Of a stretch of DNA of 64,000 nucleotides, positions 12,087 through 22,990 are shown one piece after another. The notes under the pieces are model-generated. The model ran no database searches. It was not told the DNA's origin and was given only the letters and a program-made list of their open reading frames with translations. Position 1 is the stretch's first letter. Every line of letters starts with the position of its first letter. A program made the translations under genes and the position numbers. The stretch is from Siderastrea radians (lineage: Eukaryota > Cnidaria > Anthozoa > Scleractinia > Rhizangiidae): positions 28,008,825 through 28,072,824 of the forward strand of contig OZ024894.1 of the NCBI GenBank assembly GCA_964017195.1, written 5' to 3'.

Positions 12087-14648
12087 TTATATTTTTGCTC
12101 TAACGAGCATATCTTTAAGAGATTTTCCTTTCTTAAAAGATATGATAGGTGGATCTTTGAAGATTTGTTTGAGTAGTGGTTGTCCCTCTATGATGTGCCA
12201 TTTTTTCATTAAAACTTGTTTGATGTTTGGCACTGCTGGTTCATATTGTGTGACAAAAGGCAAAATATCTTTCGTGTCTTTTTTGTTCTGTTTAAGCGCT
12301 GACTTCCTTTCTGTGAATTTTATTTCTGATAGGTGTTTATCTATCAGATTTCGTGGGTAGCCCCTTGCGACCAAGCGTGCTCTGAAATTTACCATGTTTT
12401 CTTCAAAAGTGTTTTCTGAAGAATTTGTTCTTAGGAGTCTAAGGGCTTCGCCTTTTATGAATCCTTTTTTGACACTTGGCGGGTGACAAGAGGTGTAGTG
12501 GGTGTACTGAAAGGTTTCTGTAGGTTTAAAATGTGTTTTTATGTCAAGGATTGATTGTTCCCTGAATCTTTCGCCTTTGTATATGACTGTATCCAGAAAT
12601 GTAGTTTCTGTGTTTGAGATTTCAGCTGTGAAGTTAATTGTAGGATGATGTGAATTAGCTTGTTCGATGAATCTTTCAATGTCCGTTTTGCTGGCGTCCC
12701 ACAGTGAAAATATATCGTCAATGTAACGTTTCCAGACTGTAGGTTTTTTGACAGTTTTGCTTAGGATTTGTGTTTCAATTTTAGCCATGAATATGTTGGC
12801 AAAGGCGACAGCCATTTTCGTCCCCATCGCAGTGCCGTGTACTTGAAGATAGTTCTTTCCATTAAATTGGAAGGAATTTTCTTTAAGTATGAGACTAAGC
12901 ATTTCTCTGAGGTAGTGTGTGGGTATGGGAGGGCTATTATTGTGAAAGGTGTCGTATGCTTCGCATACTGTTTCGATACCCTCTTCTTGTGGTATATTTG
13001 TATATAGGCTCGTTACGTCCATCGAAACAAGGAATGCTTGTTTATTTACGCTGGTTCTCTCAATGAAATTTATGAAATCGGTGGTGTCTTTAAGATACGA
13101 CTCCTGTGATTTCGATATAGGTTGGAGCAGTGTATCAACAAAAGATGATATTTTTTCTGTGGGCCCATCACAACCGGAGATTATTGGTCTTCCTGTGATG
13201 GTAGGCTTGTGAATTTTTGTAAGAGTATAGAATTCTGGTATTCTAGGTGGATTTGGTGTTTGGGATAGCCATTTCTTTGTCATGTTATCAATGTGATTAC
13301 CATAGTGAAGGTCTGTAATTAAACGTGACACCTTGCTGTGTGTCTCTTTAACCATGGGGTTGTCAAGAGGCCTGTAATTGTTTTGATCGCTGAGTTGGAT
13401 TTGACCCTCTTGAATCTTGTGTATTGTATTCATGACAACAGTGGTGTTTCCCTTGTCCGCTTTCTTGAGGTTAATTTCTTTATTTTGTTTTAATTCATTT
13501 AATGCTTTTCGTTCATTGCGTGACAAGTTCTGTTTAGGCTTAATTATTTTTATATCAGCCAGATCCATTTTCACTTCTTCTAAAAAGCTCTCTAGGGCAA
13601 CTGATTTTTGAACTGGTGGGTTCCAGTTAGATTTGACATGGAAAGGGTGAACTTCTTTGCGTTTTCTGTGAAACATATATTTAAGACGCATTCGTCTTTC
13701 AAAATGTCGAAAATCCTGCAGTAATTGCCGCCGGATCTTGTTTGTGTTGGGTTTGTTCACCGGTATAAATTTTAAACCCCTGGAGATTACTTTAGTTTGG
13801 AAACAAGTAAGGTTTTTATTTGAGAGGTTTTTGATGTATTTTTCCTCCTTATTTTTTTGGTGTGAGGCTAAGTTTGTTGGTTTGTTTCTGCGTTCTTTTC
13901 GCTTTTTCGTGTCTCTTTGGGTTTTCGTGTAGTTATTTAACTCTTTATTTTGGATTTTCCCACCCTTGGTGGTGTTGACACATTTACCAGACATATGTGG
14001 GTACTCTTCAGAATCTTTATTGTCTTCGTGTAATTCTAACATCATTTGATCTACTTCAGCTCTGAGTTTATCAAGCTTCTTAAGTTTCTCACTGCGGCTA
14101 ACCGCCGTTGGCGGAGTAGCTCTGGATTTGTTTCGTTTGGTTTCTGAACCGCTTTCACTTAAACGGCGGGCCTTAGCTTTGTCTTTGATAAGCTTAATTT
14201 TTTGTTTTTCTAGACGGCGATAGTGAAATCTTGTTAGAGCGCGGATAAAACCTTGCTCTGCTTTCTCTTTGATTGTCTTTATGTCCTTCTTAAAGTCTTC
14301 ATCTGCCGGGATATTGGCCCGTGCAGAATATCTTAATGTCTTCGGACAAGTCTTTTTTTCTAAGTGTTCATTTAATTTCTTGATGGAAATTTCCGTCTTC
14401 ATAATCTTTGCTTCTGTGGAAGGGAGTGCTTGGGTGGCCTTCCGTTTATTTGCTGGCTTGGTTGGTTTTTTGTGCCCACTACTGGGTTTGGCGTCCGCTT
14501 TTGGAGGCTGGTAGCTGGGGAGTTCGTACTCATCTTCTTCTTTGTCGCTGTGCAGTTCCTTTGAACAGCCAGGCTGGTCATATGGAGTATTAAGCGGACT
14601 GGCTCCAAGGATGCTTGGAGAGAGTTCTTCATGGTACTGTTCCTCCAT
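12087..14648 (-). CDS. Penelope-like reverse transcriptase, endonuclease-less (unit A)
   Basis: 853-residue RT that would copy the element RNA into DNA. I start it at the ATG at 14648 (context AAAATGG); the frame extends 16 codons upstream but only from TTG. Residues 1-330 are basic and low-complexity, with a coiled-coil-like stretch of Lys/Leu/Glu around 185-205. The PLE-type RT follows: DKG near 398, a KIHKP motif near 470, TGRPIIS near 484, motif A MDVTSLYTNIP near 541, HGTAMGTKMA near 604, catalytic YIDDIF near 641, and a thumb-like C-terminus ending KDMLVRAKI. Where endonuclease-bearing PLEs continue into a Cys-rich linker and GIY-YIG domain, this ORF stops. All RT catalytic residues look intact, so it is potentially active. 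Confidence 0.92.
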   Translation of the reverse strand: MEEQYHEELSPSILGASPLNTPYDQPGCSKELHSDKEEDEYELPSYQPPKADAKPSSGHKKPTKPANKRKATQALPSTEAKIMKTEISIKKLNEHLEKKTCPKTLRYSARANIPADEDFKKDIKTIKEKAEQGFIRALTRFHYRRLEKQKIKLIKDKAKARRLSESGSETKRNKSRATPPTAVSRSEKLKKLDKLRAEVDQMMLELHEDNKDSEEYPHMSGKCVNTTKGGKIQNKELNNYTKTQRDTKKRKERRNKPTNLASHQKNKEEKYIKNLSNKNLTCFQTKVISRGLKFIPVNKPNTNKIRRQLLQDFRHFERRMRLKYMFHRKRKEVHPFHVKSNWNPPVQKSVALESFLEEVKMDLADIKIIKPKQNLSRNERKALNELKQNKEINLKKADKGNTTVVMNTIHKIQEGQIQLSDQNNYRPLDNPMVKETHSKVSRLITDLHYGNHIDNMTKKWLSQTPNPPRIPEFYTLTKIHKPTITGRPIISGCDGPTEKISSFVDTLLQPISKSQESYLKDTTDFINFIERTSVNKQAFLVSMDVTSLYTNIPQEEGIETVCEAYDTFHNNSPPIPTHYLREMLSLILKENSFQFNGKNYLQVHGTAMGTKMAVAFANIFMAKIETQILSKTVKKPTVWKRYIDDIFSLWDASKTDIERFIEQANSHHPTINFTAEISNTETTFLDTVIYKGERFREQSILDIKTHFKPTETFQYTHYTSCHPPSVKKGFIKGEALRLLRTNSSENTFEENMVNFRARLVARGYPRNLIDKHLSEIKFTERKSALKQNKKDTKDILPFVTQYEPAVPNIKQVLMKKWHIIEGQPLLKQIFKDPPIISFKKGKSLKDMLVRAKI

Positions 14649-14695
14649 TTTGCTTTCGACTAAGATCAACGATTCTGTTGTGATGTAAGGTTTCA

Positions 14696-14739
14696 AGCAA
14701 GACCTAGGTTTCGAATCTTACAGATTCTCGTCAGTTGCT
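14696..14739 (-). ncRNA. Hammerhead ribozyme, full unit A
   Basis: Same 44 bases as in short units, although the surrounding 5' region differs between subfamilies at several positions, so the ribozyme is conserved across both. Confidence 0.94.
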
Positions 14740-15216
14740 ATTTGTGGAATGGAAGAGGTTTGAGCTCTGTACCGTTCCGTAGTTTTTGGACAAGTTTTAG
14801 TTTTTATATCCACCCGTGGCCGTTAGATGGATCGAAAATGGTGCGTTATGATTGGTCCTTGCCAGTCCAATCAGGTGGCTGTAGGTTCGATCCGTATGAT
14901 TTCGAAGCTTGTGTTGTGTTTTCTAAAAGGTTCGAATTCAAAAATTTTACGTGCAAAAATGCATCCTGTTAAAATGTACAGGCATATTTATGTTATACGC
15001 GTTCTAAAGGTGCTTTCTTCCAAAGATTGAAGAAATGTGTATTCTAGTTTGCGTGTATTTAGGCGTAGAACTATTGTACAGTCCAACTTTTAGACTTTGT
15101 TAATTAAGTGGTTTCACTGGTAGAATAGGGCTCTGTCTGGAAAACATAATCAGTAGGAGGTAGCAAGGCGTGACAGGCCGCACAATCTCTACCGGTGTGA
15201 AATATTTGAGAACCTT

Positions 15217-17778
15217 TTATATTTTTGCTCTAACGAGCATATCTTTAAGAGATTTTCCTTTCTTAAAAGATATGATAGGTGGATCTTTGAAGATTTGTTT
15301 GAGTAGTGGTTGTCCCTCTATGATGTGCCATTTTTTCATTAAAACTTGTTTGATGTTTGGCACTGCTGGTTCATATTGTGTGACAAAAGGCAAAATATCT
15401 TTCGTGTCTTTTTTGTTCTGTTTAAGCGCTGACTTCCTTTCTGTGAATTTTATTTCTGATAGGTGTTTATCTATCAGATTTCGTGGGTAGCCCCTTGCGA
15501 CCAAGCGTGCTCTGAAATTTACCATGTTTTCTTCAAAAGTGTTTTCTGAAGAATTTGTTCTTAGGAGTCTAAGGGCTTCGCCTTTTATGAATCCTTTTTT
15601 GACACTTGGCGGGTGACAAGAGGTGTAGTGGGTGTACTGAAAGGTTTCTGTAGGTTTAAAATGTGTTTTTATGTCAAGGATTGATTGTTCCCTGAATCTT
15701 TCGCCTTTGTATATGACTGTATCCAGAAATGTAGTTTCTGTGTTTGAGATTTCAGCTGTGAAGTTAATTGTAGGATGATGTGAATTAGCTTGTTCGATGA
15801 ATCTTTCAATGTCCGTTTTGCTGGCGTCCCACAGTGAAAATATATCGTCAATGTAACGTTTCCAGACTGTAGGTTTTTTGACAGTTTTGCTTAGGATTTG
15901 TGTTTCAATTTTAGCCATGAATATGTTGGCAAAGGCGACAGCCATTTTCGTCCCCATCGCAGTGCCGTGTACTTGAAGATAGTTCTTTCCATTAAATTGG
16001 AAGGAATTTTCTTTAAGTATGAGACTAAGCATTTCTCTGAGGTAGTGTGTGGGTATGGGAGGGCTATTATTGTGAAAGGTGTCGTATGCTTCGCATACTG
16101 TTTCGATACCCTCTTCTTGTGGTATATTTGTATATAGGCTCGTTACGTCCATCGAAACAAGGAATGCTTGTTTATTTACGCTGGTTCTCTCAATGAAATT
16201 TATGAAATCGGTGGTGTCTTTAAGATACGACTCCTGTGATTTCGATATAGGTTGGAGCAGTGTATCAACAAAAGATGATATTTTTTCTGTGGGCCCATCA
16301 CAACCGGAGATTATTGGTCTTCCTGTGATGGTAGGCTTGTGAATTTTTGTAAGAGTATAGAATTCTGGTATTCTAGGTGGATTTGGTGTTTGGGATAGCC
16401 ATTTCTTTGTCATGTTATCAATGTGATTACCATAGTGAAGGTCTGTAATTAAACGTGACACCTTGCTGTGTGTCTCTTTAACCATGGGGTTGTCAAGAGG
16501 CCTGTAATTGTTTTGATCGCTGAGTTGGATTTGACCCTCTTGAATCTTGTGTATTGTATTCATGACAACAGTGGTGTTTCCCTTGTCCGCTTTCTTGAGG
16601 TTAATTTCTTTATTTTGTTTTAATTCATTTAATGCTTTTCGTTCATTGCGTGACAAGTTCTGTTTAGGCTTAATTATTTTTATATCAGCCAGATCCATTT
16701 TCACTTCTTCTAAAAAGCTCTCTAGGGCAACTGATTTTTGAACTGGTGGGTTCCAGTTAGATTTGACATGGAAAGGGTGAACTTCTTTGCGTTTTCTGTG
16801 AAACATATATTTAAGACGCATTCGTCTTTCAAAATGTCGAAAATCCTGCAGTAATTGCCGCCGGATCTTGTTTGTGTTGGGTTTGTTCACCGGTATAAAT
16901 TTTAAACCCCTGGAGATTACTTTAGTTTGGAAACAAGTAAGGTTTTTATTTGAGAGGTTTTTGATGTATTTTTCCTCCTTATTTTTTTGGTGTGAGGCTA
17001 AGTTTGTTGGTTTGTTTCTGCGTTCTTTTCGCTTTTTCGTGTCTCTTTGGGTTTTCGTGTAGTTATTTAACTCTTTATTTTGGATTTTCCCACCCTTGGT
17101 GGTGTTGACACATTTACCAGACATATGTGGGTACTCTTCAGAATCTTTATTGTCTTCGTGTAATTCTAACATCATTTGATCTACTTCAGCTCTGAGTTTA
17201 TCAAGCTTCTTAAGTTTCTCACTGCGGCTAACCGCCGTTGGCGGAGTAGCTCTGGATTTGTTTCGTTTGGTTTCTGAACCGCTTTCACTTAAACGGCGGG
17301 CCTTAGCTTTGTCTTTGATAAGCTTAATTTTTTGTTTTTCTAGACGGCGATAGTGAAATCTTGTTAGAGCGCGGATAAAACCTTGCTCTGCTTTCTCTTT
17401 GATTGTCTTTATGTCCTTCTTAAAGTCTTCATCTGCCGGGATATTGGCCCGTGCAGAATATCTTAATGTCTTCGGACAAGTCTTTTTTTCTAAGTGTTCA
17501 TTTAATTTCTTGATGGAAATTTCCGTCTTCATAATCTTTGCTTCTGTGGAAGGGAGTGCTTGGGTGGCCTTCCGTTTATTTGCTGGCTTGGTTGGTTTTT
17601 TGTGCCCACTACTGGGTTTGGCGTCCGCTTTTGGAGGCTGGTAGCTGGGGAGTTCGTACTCATCTTCTTCTTTGTCGCTGTGCAGTTCCTTTGAACAGCC
17701 AGGCTGGTCATATGGAGTATTAAGCGGACTGGCTCCAAGGATGCTTGGAGAGAGTTCTTCATGGTACTGTTCCTCCAT
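15217..17778 (-). CDS. Penelope-like reverse transcriptase (unit B)
   Basis: Translation identical to the unit A protein over all 853 residues, with the YIDDIF active site and MDVTSLY motif present and no frameshift. Its 5' neighbour on the coding strand is unit C, so a read-through transcript could carry two ORFs separated by a hammerhead. Confidence 0.92.
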   Translation of the reverse strand: MEEQYHEELSPSILGASPLNTPYDQPGCSKELHSDKEEDEYELPSYQPPKADAKPSSGHKKPTKPANKRKATQALPSTEAKIMKTEISIKKLNEHLEKKTCPKTLRYSARANIPADEDFKKDIKTIKEKAEQGFIRALTRFHYRRLEKQKIKLIKDKAKARRLSESGSETKRNKSRATPPTAVSRSEKLKKLDKLRAEVDQMMLELHEDNKDSEEYPHMSGKCVNTTKGGKIQNKELNNYTKTQRDTKKRKERRNKPTNLASHQKNKEEKYIKNLSNKNLTCFQTKVISRGLKFIPVNKPNTNKIRRQLLQDFRHFERRMRLKYMFHRKRKEVHPFHVKSNWNPPVQKSVALESFLEEVKMDLADIKIIKPKQNLSRNERKALNELKQNKEINLKKADKGNTTVVMNTIHKIQEGQIQLSDQNNYRPLDNPMVKETHSKVSRLITDLHYGNHIDNMTKKWLSQTPNPPRIPEFYTLTKIHKPTITGRPIISGCDGPTEKISSFVDTLLQPISKSQESYLKDTTDFINFIERTSVNKQAFLVSMDVTSLYTNIPQEEGIETVCEAYDTFHNNSPPIPTHYLREMLSLILKENSFQFNGKNYLQVHGTAMGTKMAVAFANIFMAKIETQILSKTVKKPTVWKRYIDDIFSLWDASKTDIERFIEQANSHHPTINFTAEISNTETTFLDTVIYKGERFREQSILDIKTHFKPTETFQYTHYTSCHPPSVKKGFIKGEALRLLRTNSSENTFEENMVNFRARLVARGYPRNLIDKHLSEIKFTERKSALKQNKKDTKDILPFVTQYEPAVPNIKQVLMKKWHIIEGQPLLKQIFKDPPIISFKKGKSLKDMLVRAKI

Positions 17779-17825
17779 TTTGCTTTCGACTAAGATCAAC
17801 GATTCTGTTGTGATGTAAGGTTTCA

Positions 17826-17869
17826 AGCAAGACCTAGGTTTCGAATCTTACAGATTCTCGTCAGTTGCT
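17826..17869 (-). ncRNA. Hammerhead ribozyme, full unit B
   Basis: Intact core and palindromic stem III, 3130 bp from the unit A copy. Confidence 0.94.
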
Positions 17870-18346
17870 ATTTGTGGAATGGAAGAGGTTTGAGCTCTGT
17901 ACCGTTCCGTAGTTTTTGGACAAGTTTTAGTTTTTATATCCACCCGTGGCCGTTAGATGGATCGAAAATGGTGCGTTATGATTGGTCCTTGCCAGTCCAA
18001 TCAGGTGGCTGTAGGTTCGATCCGTATGATTTCGAAGCTTGTGTTGTGTTTTCTAAAAGGTTCGAATTCAAAAATTTTACGTGCAAAAATGCATCCTGTT
18101 AAAATGTACAGGCATATTTATGTTATACGCGTTCTAAAGGTGCTTTCTTCCAAAGATTGAAGAAATGTGTATTCTAGTTTGCGTGTATTTAGGCGTAGAA
18201 CTATTGTACAGTCCAACTTTTAGACTTTGTTAATTAAGTGGTTTCACTGGTAGAATAGGGCTCTGTCTGGAAAACATAATCAGTAGGAGGTAGCAAGGCG
18301 TGACAGGCCGCACAATCTCTACCGGTGTGAAATATTTGAGAACCTT

Positions 18347-20908
18347 TTATATTTTTGCTCTAACGAGCATATCTTTAAGAGATTTTCCTTTCTTAAAAGA
18401 TATGATAGGTGGATCTTTGAAGATTTGTTTGAGTAGTGGTTGTCCCTCTATGATGTGCCATTTTTTCATTAAAACTTGTTTGATGTTTGGCACTGCTGGT
18501 TCATATTGTGTGACAAAAGGCAAAATATCTTTCGTGTCTTTTTTGTTCTGTTTAAGCGCTGACTTCCTTTCTGTGAATTTTATTTCTGATAGGTGTTTAT
18601 CTATCAGATTTCGTGGGTAGCCCCTTGCGACCAAGCGTGCTCTGAAATTTACCATGTTTTCTTCAAAAGTGTTTTCTGAAGAATTTGTTCTTAGGAGTCT
18701 AAGGGCTTCGCCTTTTATGAATCCTTTTTTGACACTTGGCGGGTGACAAGAGGTGTAGTGGGTGTACTGAAAGGTTTCTGTAGGTTTAAAATGTGTTTTT
18801 ATGTCAAGGATTGATTGTTCCCTGAATCTTTCGCCTTTGTATATGACTGTATCCAGAAATGTAGTTTCTGTGTTTGAGATTTCAGCTGTGAAGTTAATTG
18901 TAGGATGATGTGAATTAGCTTGTTCGATGAATCTTTCAATGTCCGTTTTGCTGGCGTCCCACAGTGAAAATATATCGTCAATGTAACGTTTCCAGACTGT
19001 AGGTTTTTTGACAGTTTTGCTTAGGATTTGTGTTTCAATTTTAGCCATGAATATGTTGGCAAAGGCGACAGCCATTTTCGTCCCCATCGCAGTGCCGTGT
19101 ACTTGAAGATAGTTCTTTCCATTAAATTGGAAGGAATTTTCTTTAAGTATGAGACTAAGCATTTCTCTGAGGTAGTGTGTGGGTATGGGAGGGCTATTAT
19201 TGTGAAAGGTGTCGTATGCTTCGCATACTGTTTCGATACCCTCTTCTTGTGGTATATTTGTATATAGGCTCGTTACGTCCATCGAAACAAGGAATGCTTG
19301 TTTATTTACGCTGGTTCTCTCAATGAAATTTATGAAATCGGTGGTGTCTTTAAGATACGACTCCTGTGATTTCGATATAGGTTGGAGCAGTGTATCAACA
19401 AAAGATGATATTTTTTCTGTGGGCCCATCACAACCGGAGATTATTGGTCTTCCTGTGATGGTAGGCTTGTGAATTTTTGTAAGAGTATAGAATTCTGGTA
19501 TTCTAGGTGGATTTGGTGTTTGGGATAGCCATTTCTTTGTCATGTTATCAATGTGATTACCATAGTGAAGGTCTGTAATTAAACGTGACACCTTGCTGTG
19601 TGTCTCTTTAACCATGGGGTTGTCAAGAGGCCTGTAATTGTTTTGATCGCTGAGTTGGATTTGACCCTCTTGAATCTTGTGTATTGTATTCATGACAACA
19701 GTGGTGTTTCCCTTGTCCGCTTTCTTGAGGTTAATTTCTTTATTTTGTTTTAATTCATTTAATGCTTTTCGTTCATTGCGTGACAAGTTCTGTTTAGGCT
19801 TAATTATTTTTATATCAGCCAGATCCATTTTCACTTCTTCTAAAAAGCTCTCTAGGGCAACTGATTTTTGAACTGGTGGGTTCCAGTTAGATTTGACATG
19901 GAAAGGGTGAACTTCTTTGCGTTTTCTGTGAAACATATATTTAAGACGCATTCGTCTTTCAAAATGTCGAAAATCCTGCAGTAATTGCCGCCGGATCTTG
20001 TTTGTGTTGGGTTTGTTCACCGGTATAAATTTTAAACCCCTGGAGATTACTTTAGTTTGGAAACAAGTAAGGTTTTTATTTGAGAGGTTTTTGATGTATT
20101 TTTCCTCCTTATTTTTTTGGTGTGAGGCTAAGTTTGTTGGTTTGTTTCTGCGTTCTTTTCGCTTTTTCGTGTCTCTTTGGGTTTTCGTGTAGTTATTTAA
20201 CTCTTTATTTTGGATTTTCCCACCCTTGGTGGTGTTGACACATTTACCAGACATATGTGGGTACTCTTCAGAATCTTTATTGTCTTCGTGTAATTCTAAC
20301 ATCATTTGATCTACTTCAGCTCTGAGTTTATCAAGCTTCTTAAGTTTCTCACTGCGGCTAACCGCCGTTGGCGGAGTAGCTCTGGATTTGTTTCGTTTGG
20401 TTTCTGAACCGCTTTCACTTAAACGGCGGGCCTTAGCTTTGTCTTTGATAAGCTTAATTTTTTGTTTTTCTAGACGGCGATAGTGAAATCTTGTTAGAGC
20501 GCGGATAAAACCTTGCTCTGCTTTCTCTTTGATTGTCTTTATGTCCTTCTTAAAGTCTTCATCTGCCGGGATATTGGCCCGTGCAGAATATCTTAATGTC
20601 TTCGGACAAGTCTTTTTTTCTAAGTGTTCATTTAATTTCTTGATGGAAATTTCCGTCTTCATAATCTTTGCTTCTGTGGAAGGGAGTGCTTGGGTGGCCT
20701 TCCGTTTATTTGCTGGCTTGGTTGGTTTTTTGTGCCCACTACTGGGTTTGGCGTCCGCTTTTGGAGGCTGGTAGCTGGGGAGTTCGTACTCATCTTCTTC
20801 TTTGTCGCTGTGCAGTTCCTTTGAACAGCCAGGCTGGTCATATGGAGTATTAAGCGGACTGGCTCCAAGGATGCTTGGAGAGAGTTCTTCATGGTACTGT
20901 TCCTCCAT
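18347..20908 (-). CDS. Penelope-like reverse transcriptase (unit C)
   Basis: Identical in translation to units A and B. Three intact, identical ORFs in a row imply duplication too recent for mutations to accumulate, or ongoing conversion. Confidence 0.92.
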   Translation of the reverse strand: MEEQYHEELSPSILGASPLNTPYDQPGCSKELHSDKEEDEYELPSYQPPKADAKPSSGHKKPTKPANKRKATQALPSTEAKIMKTEISIKKLNEHLEKKTCPKTLRYSARANIPADEDFKKDIKTIKEKAEQGFIRALTRFHYRRLEKQKIKLIKDKAKARRLSESGSETKRNKSRATPPTAVSRSEKLKKLDKLRAEVDQMMLELHEDNKDSEEYPHMSGKCVNTTKGGKIQNKELNNYTKTQRDTKKRKERRNKPTNLASHQKNKEEKYIKNLSNKNLTCFQTKVISRGLKFIPVNKPNTNKIRRQLLQDFRHFERRMRLKYMFHRKRKEVHPFHVKSNWNPPVQKSVALESFLEEVKMDLADIKIIKPKQNLSRNERKALNELKQNKEINLKKADKGNTTVVMNTIHKIQEGQIQLSDQNNYRPLDNPMVKETHSKVSRLITDLHYGNHIDNMTKKWLSQTPNPPRIPEFYTLTKIHKPTITGRPIISGCDGPTEKISSFVDTLLQPISKSQESYLKDTTDFINFIERTSVNKQAFLVSMDVTSLYTNIPQEEGIETVCEAYDTFHNNSPPIPTHYLREMLSLILKENSFQFNGKNYLQVHGTAMGTKMAVAFANIFMAKIETQILSKTVKKPTVWKRYIDDIFSLWDASKTDIERFIEQANSHHPTINFTAEISNTETTFLDTVIYKGERFREQSILDIKTHFKPTETFQYTHYTSCHPPSVKKGFIKGEALRLLRTNSSENTFEENMVNFRARLVARGYPRNLIDKHLSEIKFTERKSALKQNKKDTKDILPFVTQYEPAVPNIKQVLMKKWHIIEGQPLLKQIFKDPPIISFKKGKSLKDMLVRAKI

Positions 20909-20955
20909 TTTGCTTTCGACTAAGATCAACGATTCTGTTGTGATGTAAGGTTTCA

Positions 20956-20999
20956 AGCAAGACCTAGGTTTCGAATCTTACAGATTCTCGTCAGTTGCT
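20956..20999 (-). ncRNA. Hammerhead ribozyme, full unit C
   Basis: Intact; last ribozyme before the truncated unit D, which lacks one. Confidence 0.94.
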
Positions 21000-21410
21000 A
21001 TTTGTGGAATGGAAGAGGTTTGAGCTCTGTACCGTTCCGTAGTTTTTGGACAAGTTTTAGTTTTTATATCCACCCGTGGCCGTTAGATGGATCGAAAATG
21101 GTGCGTTATGATTGGTCCTTGCCAGTCCAATCAGGTGGCTGTAGGTTCGATCCGTATGATTTCGAAGCTTGTGTTGTGTTTTCTAAAAGGTTCGAATTCA
21201 AAAATTTTACGTGCAAAAATGCATCCTGTTAAAATGTACAGGCATATTTATGTTATACGCGTTCTAAAGGTGCTTTCTTCCAAAGATTGAAGAAATGTGT
21301 ATTCTAGTTTGCGTGTATTTAGGCGTAGAACTATTGTACAGTCCAACTTTTAGACTTTGTTAATTAAGTGGTTTCACTGGTAGAATAGGGCTCTGTCTGG
21401 AAAACATAAT

Positions 21411-22983
21411 CAGTAGGAGGTAGCAAGGCGTGACAGGCCGCACAATCTCTACCGGTGTGAAATATTTGAGAACCTTTTATATTTTTGCTCTAACGAGCAT
21501 ATCTTTAAGAGATTTTCCTTTCTTAAAAGATATGATAGGTGGATCTTTGAAGATTTGTTTGAGTAGTGGTTGTCCCTCTATGATGTGCCATTTTTTCATT
21601 AAAACTTGTTTGATGTTTGGCACTGCTGGTTCATATTGTGTGACAAAAGGCAAAATATCTTTCGTGTCTTTTTTGTTCTGTTTAAGCGCTGACTTCCTTT
21701 CTGTGAATTTTATTTCTGATAGGTGTTTATCTATCAGATTTCGTGGGTAGCCCCTTGCGACCAAGCGTGCTCTGAAATTTACCATGTTTTCTTCAAAAGT
21801 GTTTTCTGAAGAATTTGTTCTTAGGAGTCTAAGGGCTTCGCCTTTTATGAATCCTTTTTTGACACTTGGCGGGTGACAAGAGGTGTAGTGGGTGTACTGA
21901 AAGGTTTCTGTAGGTTTAAAATGTGTTTTTATGTCAAGGATTGATTGTTCCCTGAATCTTTCGCCTTTGTATATGACTGTATCCAGAAATGTAGTTTCTG
22001 TGTTTGAGATTTCAGCTGTGAAGTTAATTGTAGGATGATGTGAATTAGCTTGTTCGATGAATCTTTCAATGTCCGTTTTGCTGGCGTCCCACAGTGAAAA
22101 TATATCGTCAATGTAACGTTTCCAGACTGTAGGTTTTTTGACAGTTTTGCTTAGGATTTGTGTTTCAATTTTAGCCATGAATATGTTGGCAAAGGCGACA
22201 GCCATTTTCGTCCCCATCGCAGTGCCGTGTACTTGAAGATAGTTCTTTCCATTAAATTGGAAGGAATTTTCTTTAAGTATGAGACTAAGCATTTCTCTGA
22301 GGTAGTGTGTGGGTATGGGAGGGCTATTATTGTGAAAGGTGTCGTATGCTTCGCATACTGTTTCGATACCCTCTTCTTGTGGTATATTTGTATATAGGCT
22401 CGTTACGTCCATCGAAACAAGGAATGCTTGTTTATTTACGCTGGTTCTCTCAATGAAATTTATGAAATCGGTGGTGTCTTTAAGATACGACTCCTGTGAT
22501 TTCGATATAGGTTGGAGCAGTGTATCAACAAAAGATGATATTTTTTCTGTGGGCCCATCACAACCGGAGATTATTGGTCTTCCTGTGATGGTAGGCTTGT
22601 GAATTTTTGTAAGAGTATAGAATTCTGGTATTCTAGGTGGATTTGGTGTTTGGGATAGCCATTTCTTTGTCATGTTATCAATGTGATTACCATAGTGAAG
22701 GTCTGTAATTAAACGTGACACCTTGCTGTGTGTCTCTTTAACCATGGGGTTGTCAAGAGGCCTGTAATTGTTTTGATCGCTGAGTTGGATTTGACCCTCT
22801 TGAATCTTGTGTATTGTATTCATGACAACAGTGGTGTTTCCCTTGTCCGCTTTCTTGAGGTTAATTTCTTTATTTTGTTTTAATTCATTTAATGCTTTTC
22901 GTTCATTGCGTGACAAGTTCTGTTTAGGCTTAATTATTTTTATATCAGCCAGATCCATTTTCACTTCTTCTAAAAAGCTCTCT
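21411..22983 (-). mobile_element. 5'-truncated PLE unit D (1573 bp)
   Basis: Full-unit sequence from the 3' end up to RT residue about 354, where it stops. Seven bases with no match in the element (22984-22990) fill the gap to the next unit. Such filler at a 5' truncation is usual for target-primed reverse transcription. Confidence 0.9.
21477..22983 (-). pseudogene. Truncated Penelope-like reverse transcriptase (unit D)
   Basis: Retains all catalytic RT motifs (DKG, MDVTSLYTNIP, YIDDIF) and the C-terminus but has lost the basic N-terminal ~354 residues, the leader and the promoter region. By chance the frame stays open through the 7-bp filler into the neighbouring unit's tail, adding about eight foreign residues that begin MLPPT. 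A 509-codon ORF therefore exists but is probably not a functional gene. Confidence 0.85.
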
Positions 22984-22990
22984 ATCATTG

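Larger units (their letters stand above)
12021..15150 (-). mobile_element. Full-length PLE unit A (3130 bp)
   Basis: Complete unit: on the coding strand, a ~450-bp 5' region with promoter-like block and hammerhead, a 52-nt leader from the predicted cleavage site to ATG, the RT ORF, and a ~65-bp 3' tail ending CCTCCTACTG. It joins the next unit directly, head to tail. Confidence 0.94.
15151..18280 (-). mobile_element. Full-length PLE unit B (3130 bp)
   Basis: Exact 3130-bp repeat of unit A, joined head to tail at both sides with no filler. Confidence 0.94.
18281..21410 (-). mobile_element. Full-length PLE unit C (3130 bp)
   Basis: Third exact full unit. On the coding strand it is preceded by the 5'-truncated unit D. 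Confidence 0.94.

Noticed and set aside
14649..14696. 16-codon upstream extension of the PLE ORF (MKPYITTESL…)
   Set aside because: It begins at TTG inside ribozyme stem I; the first ATG, 48 bases downstream, has good context.
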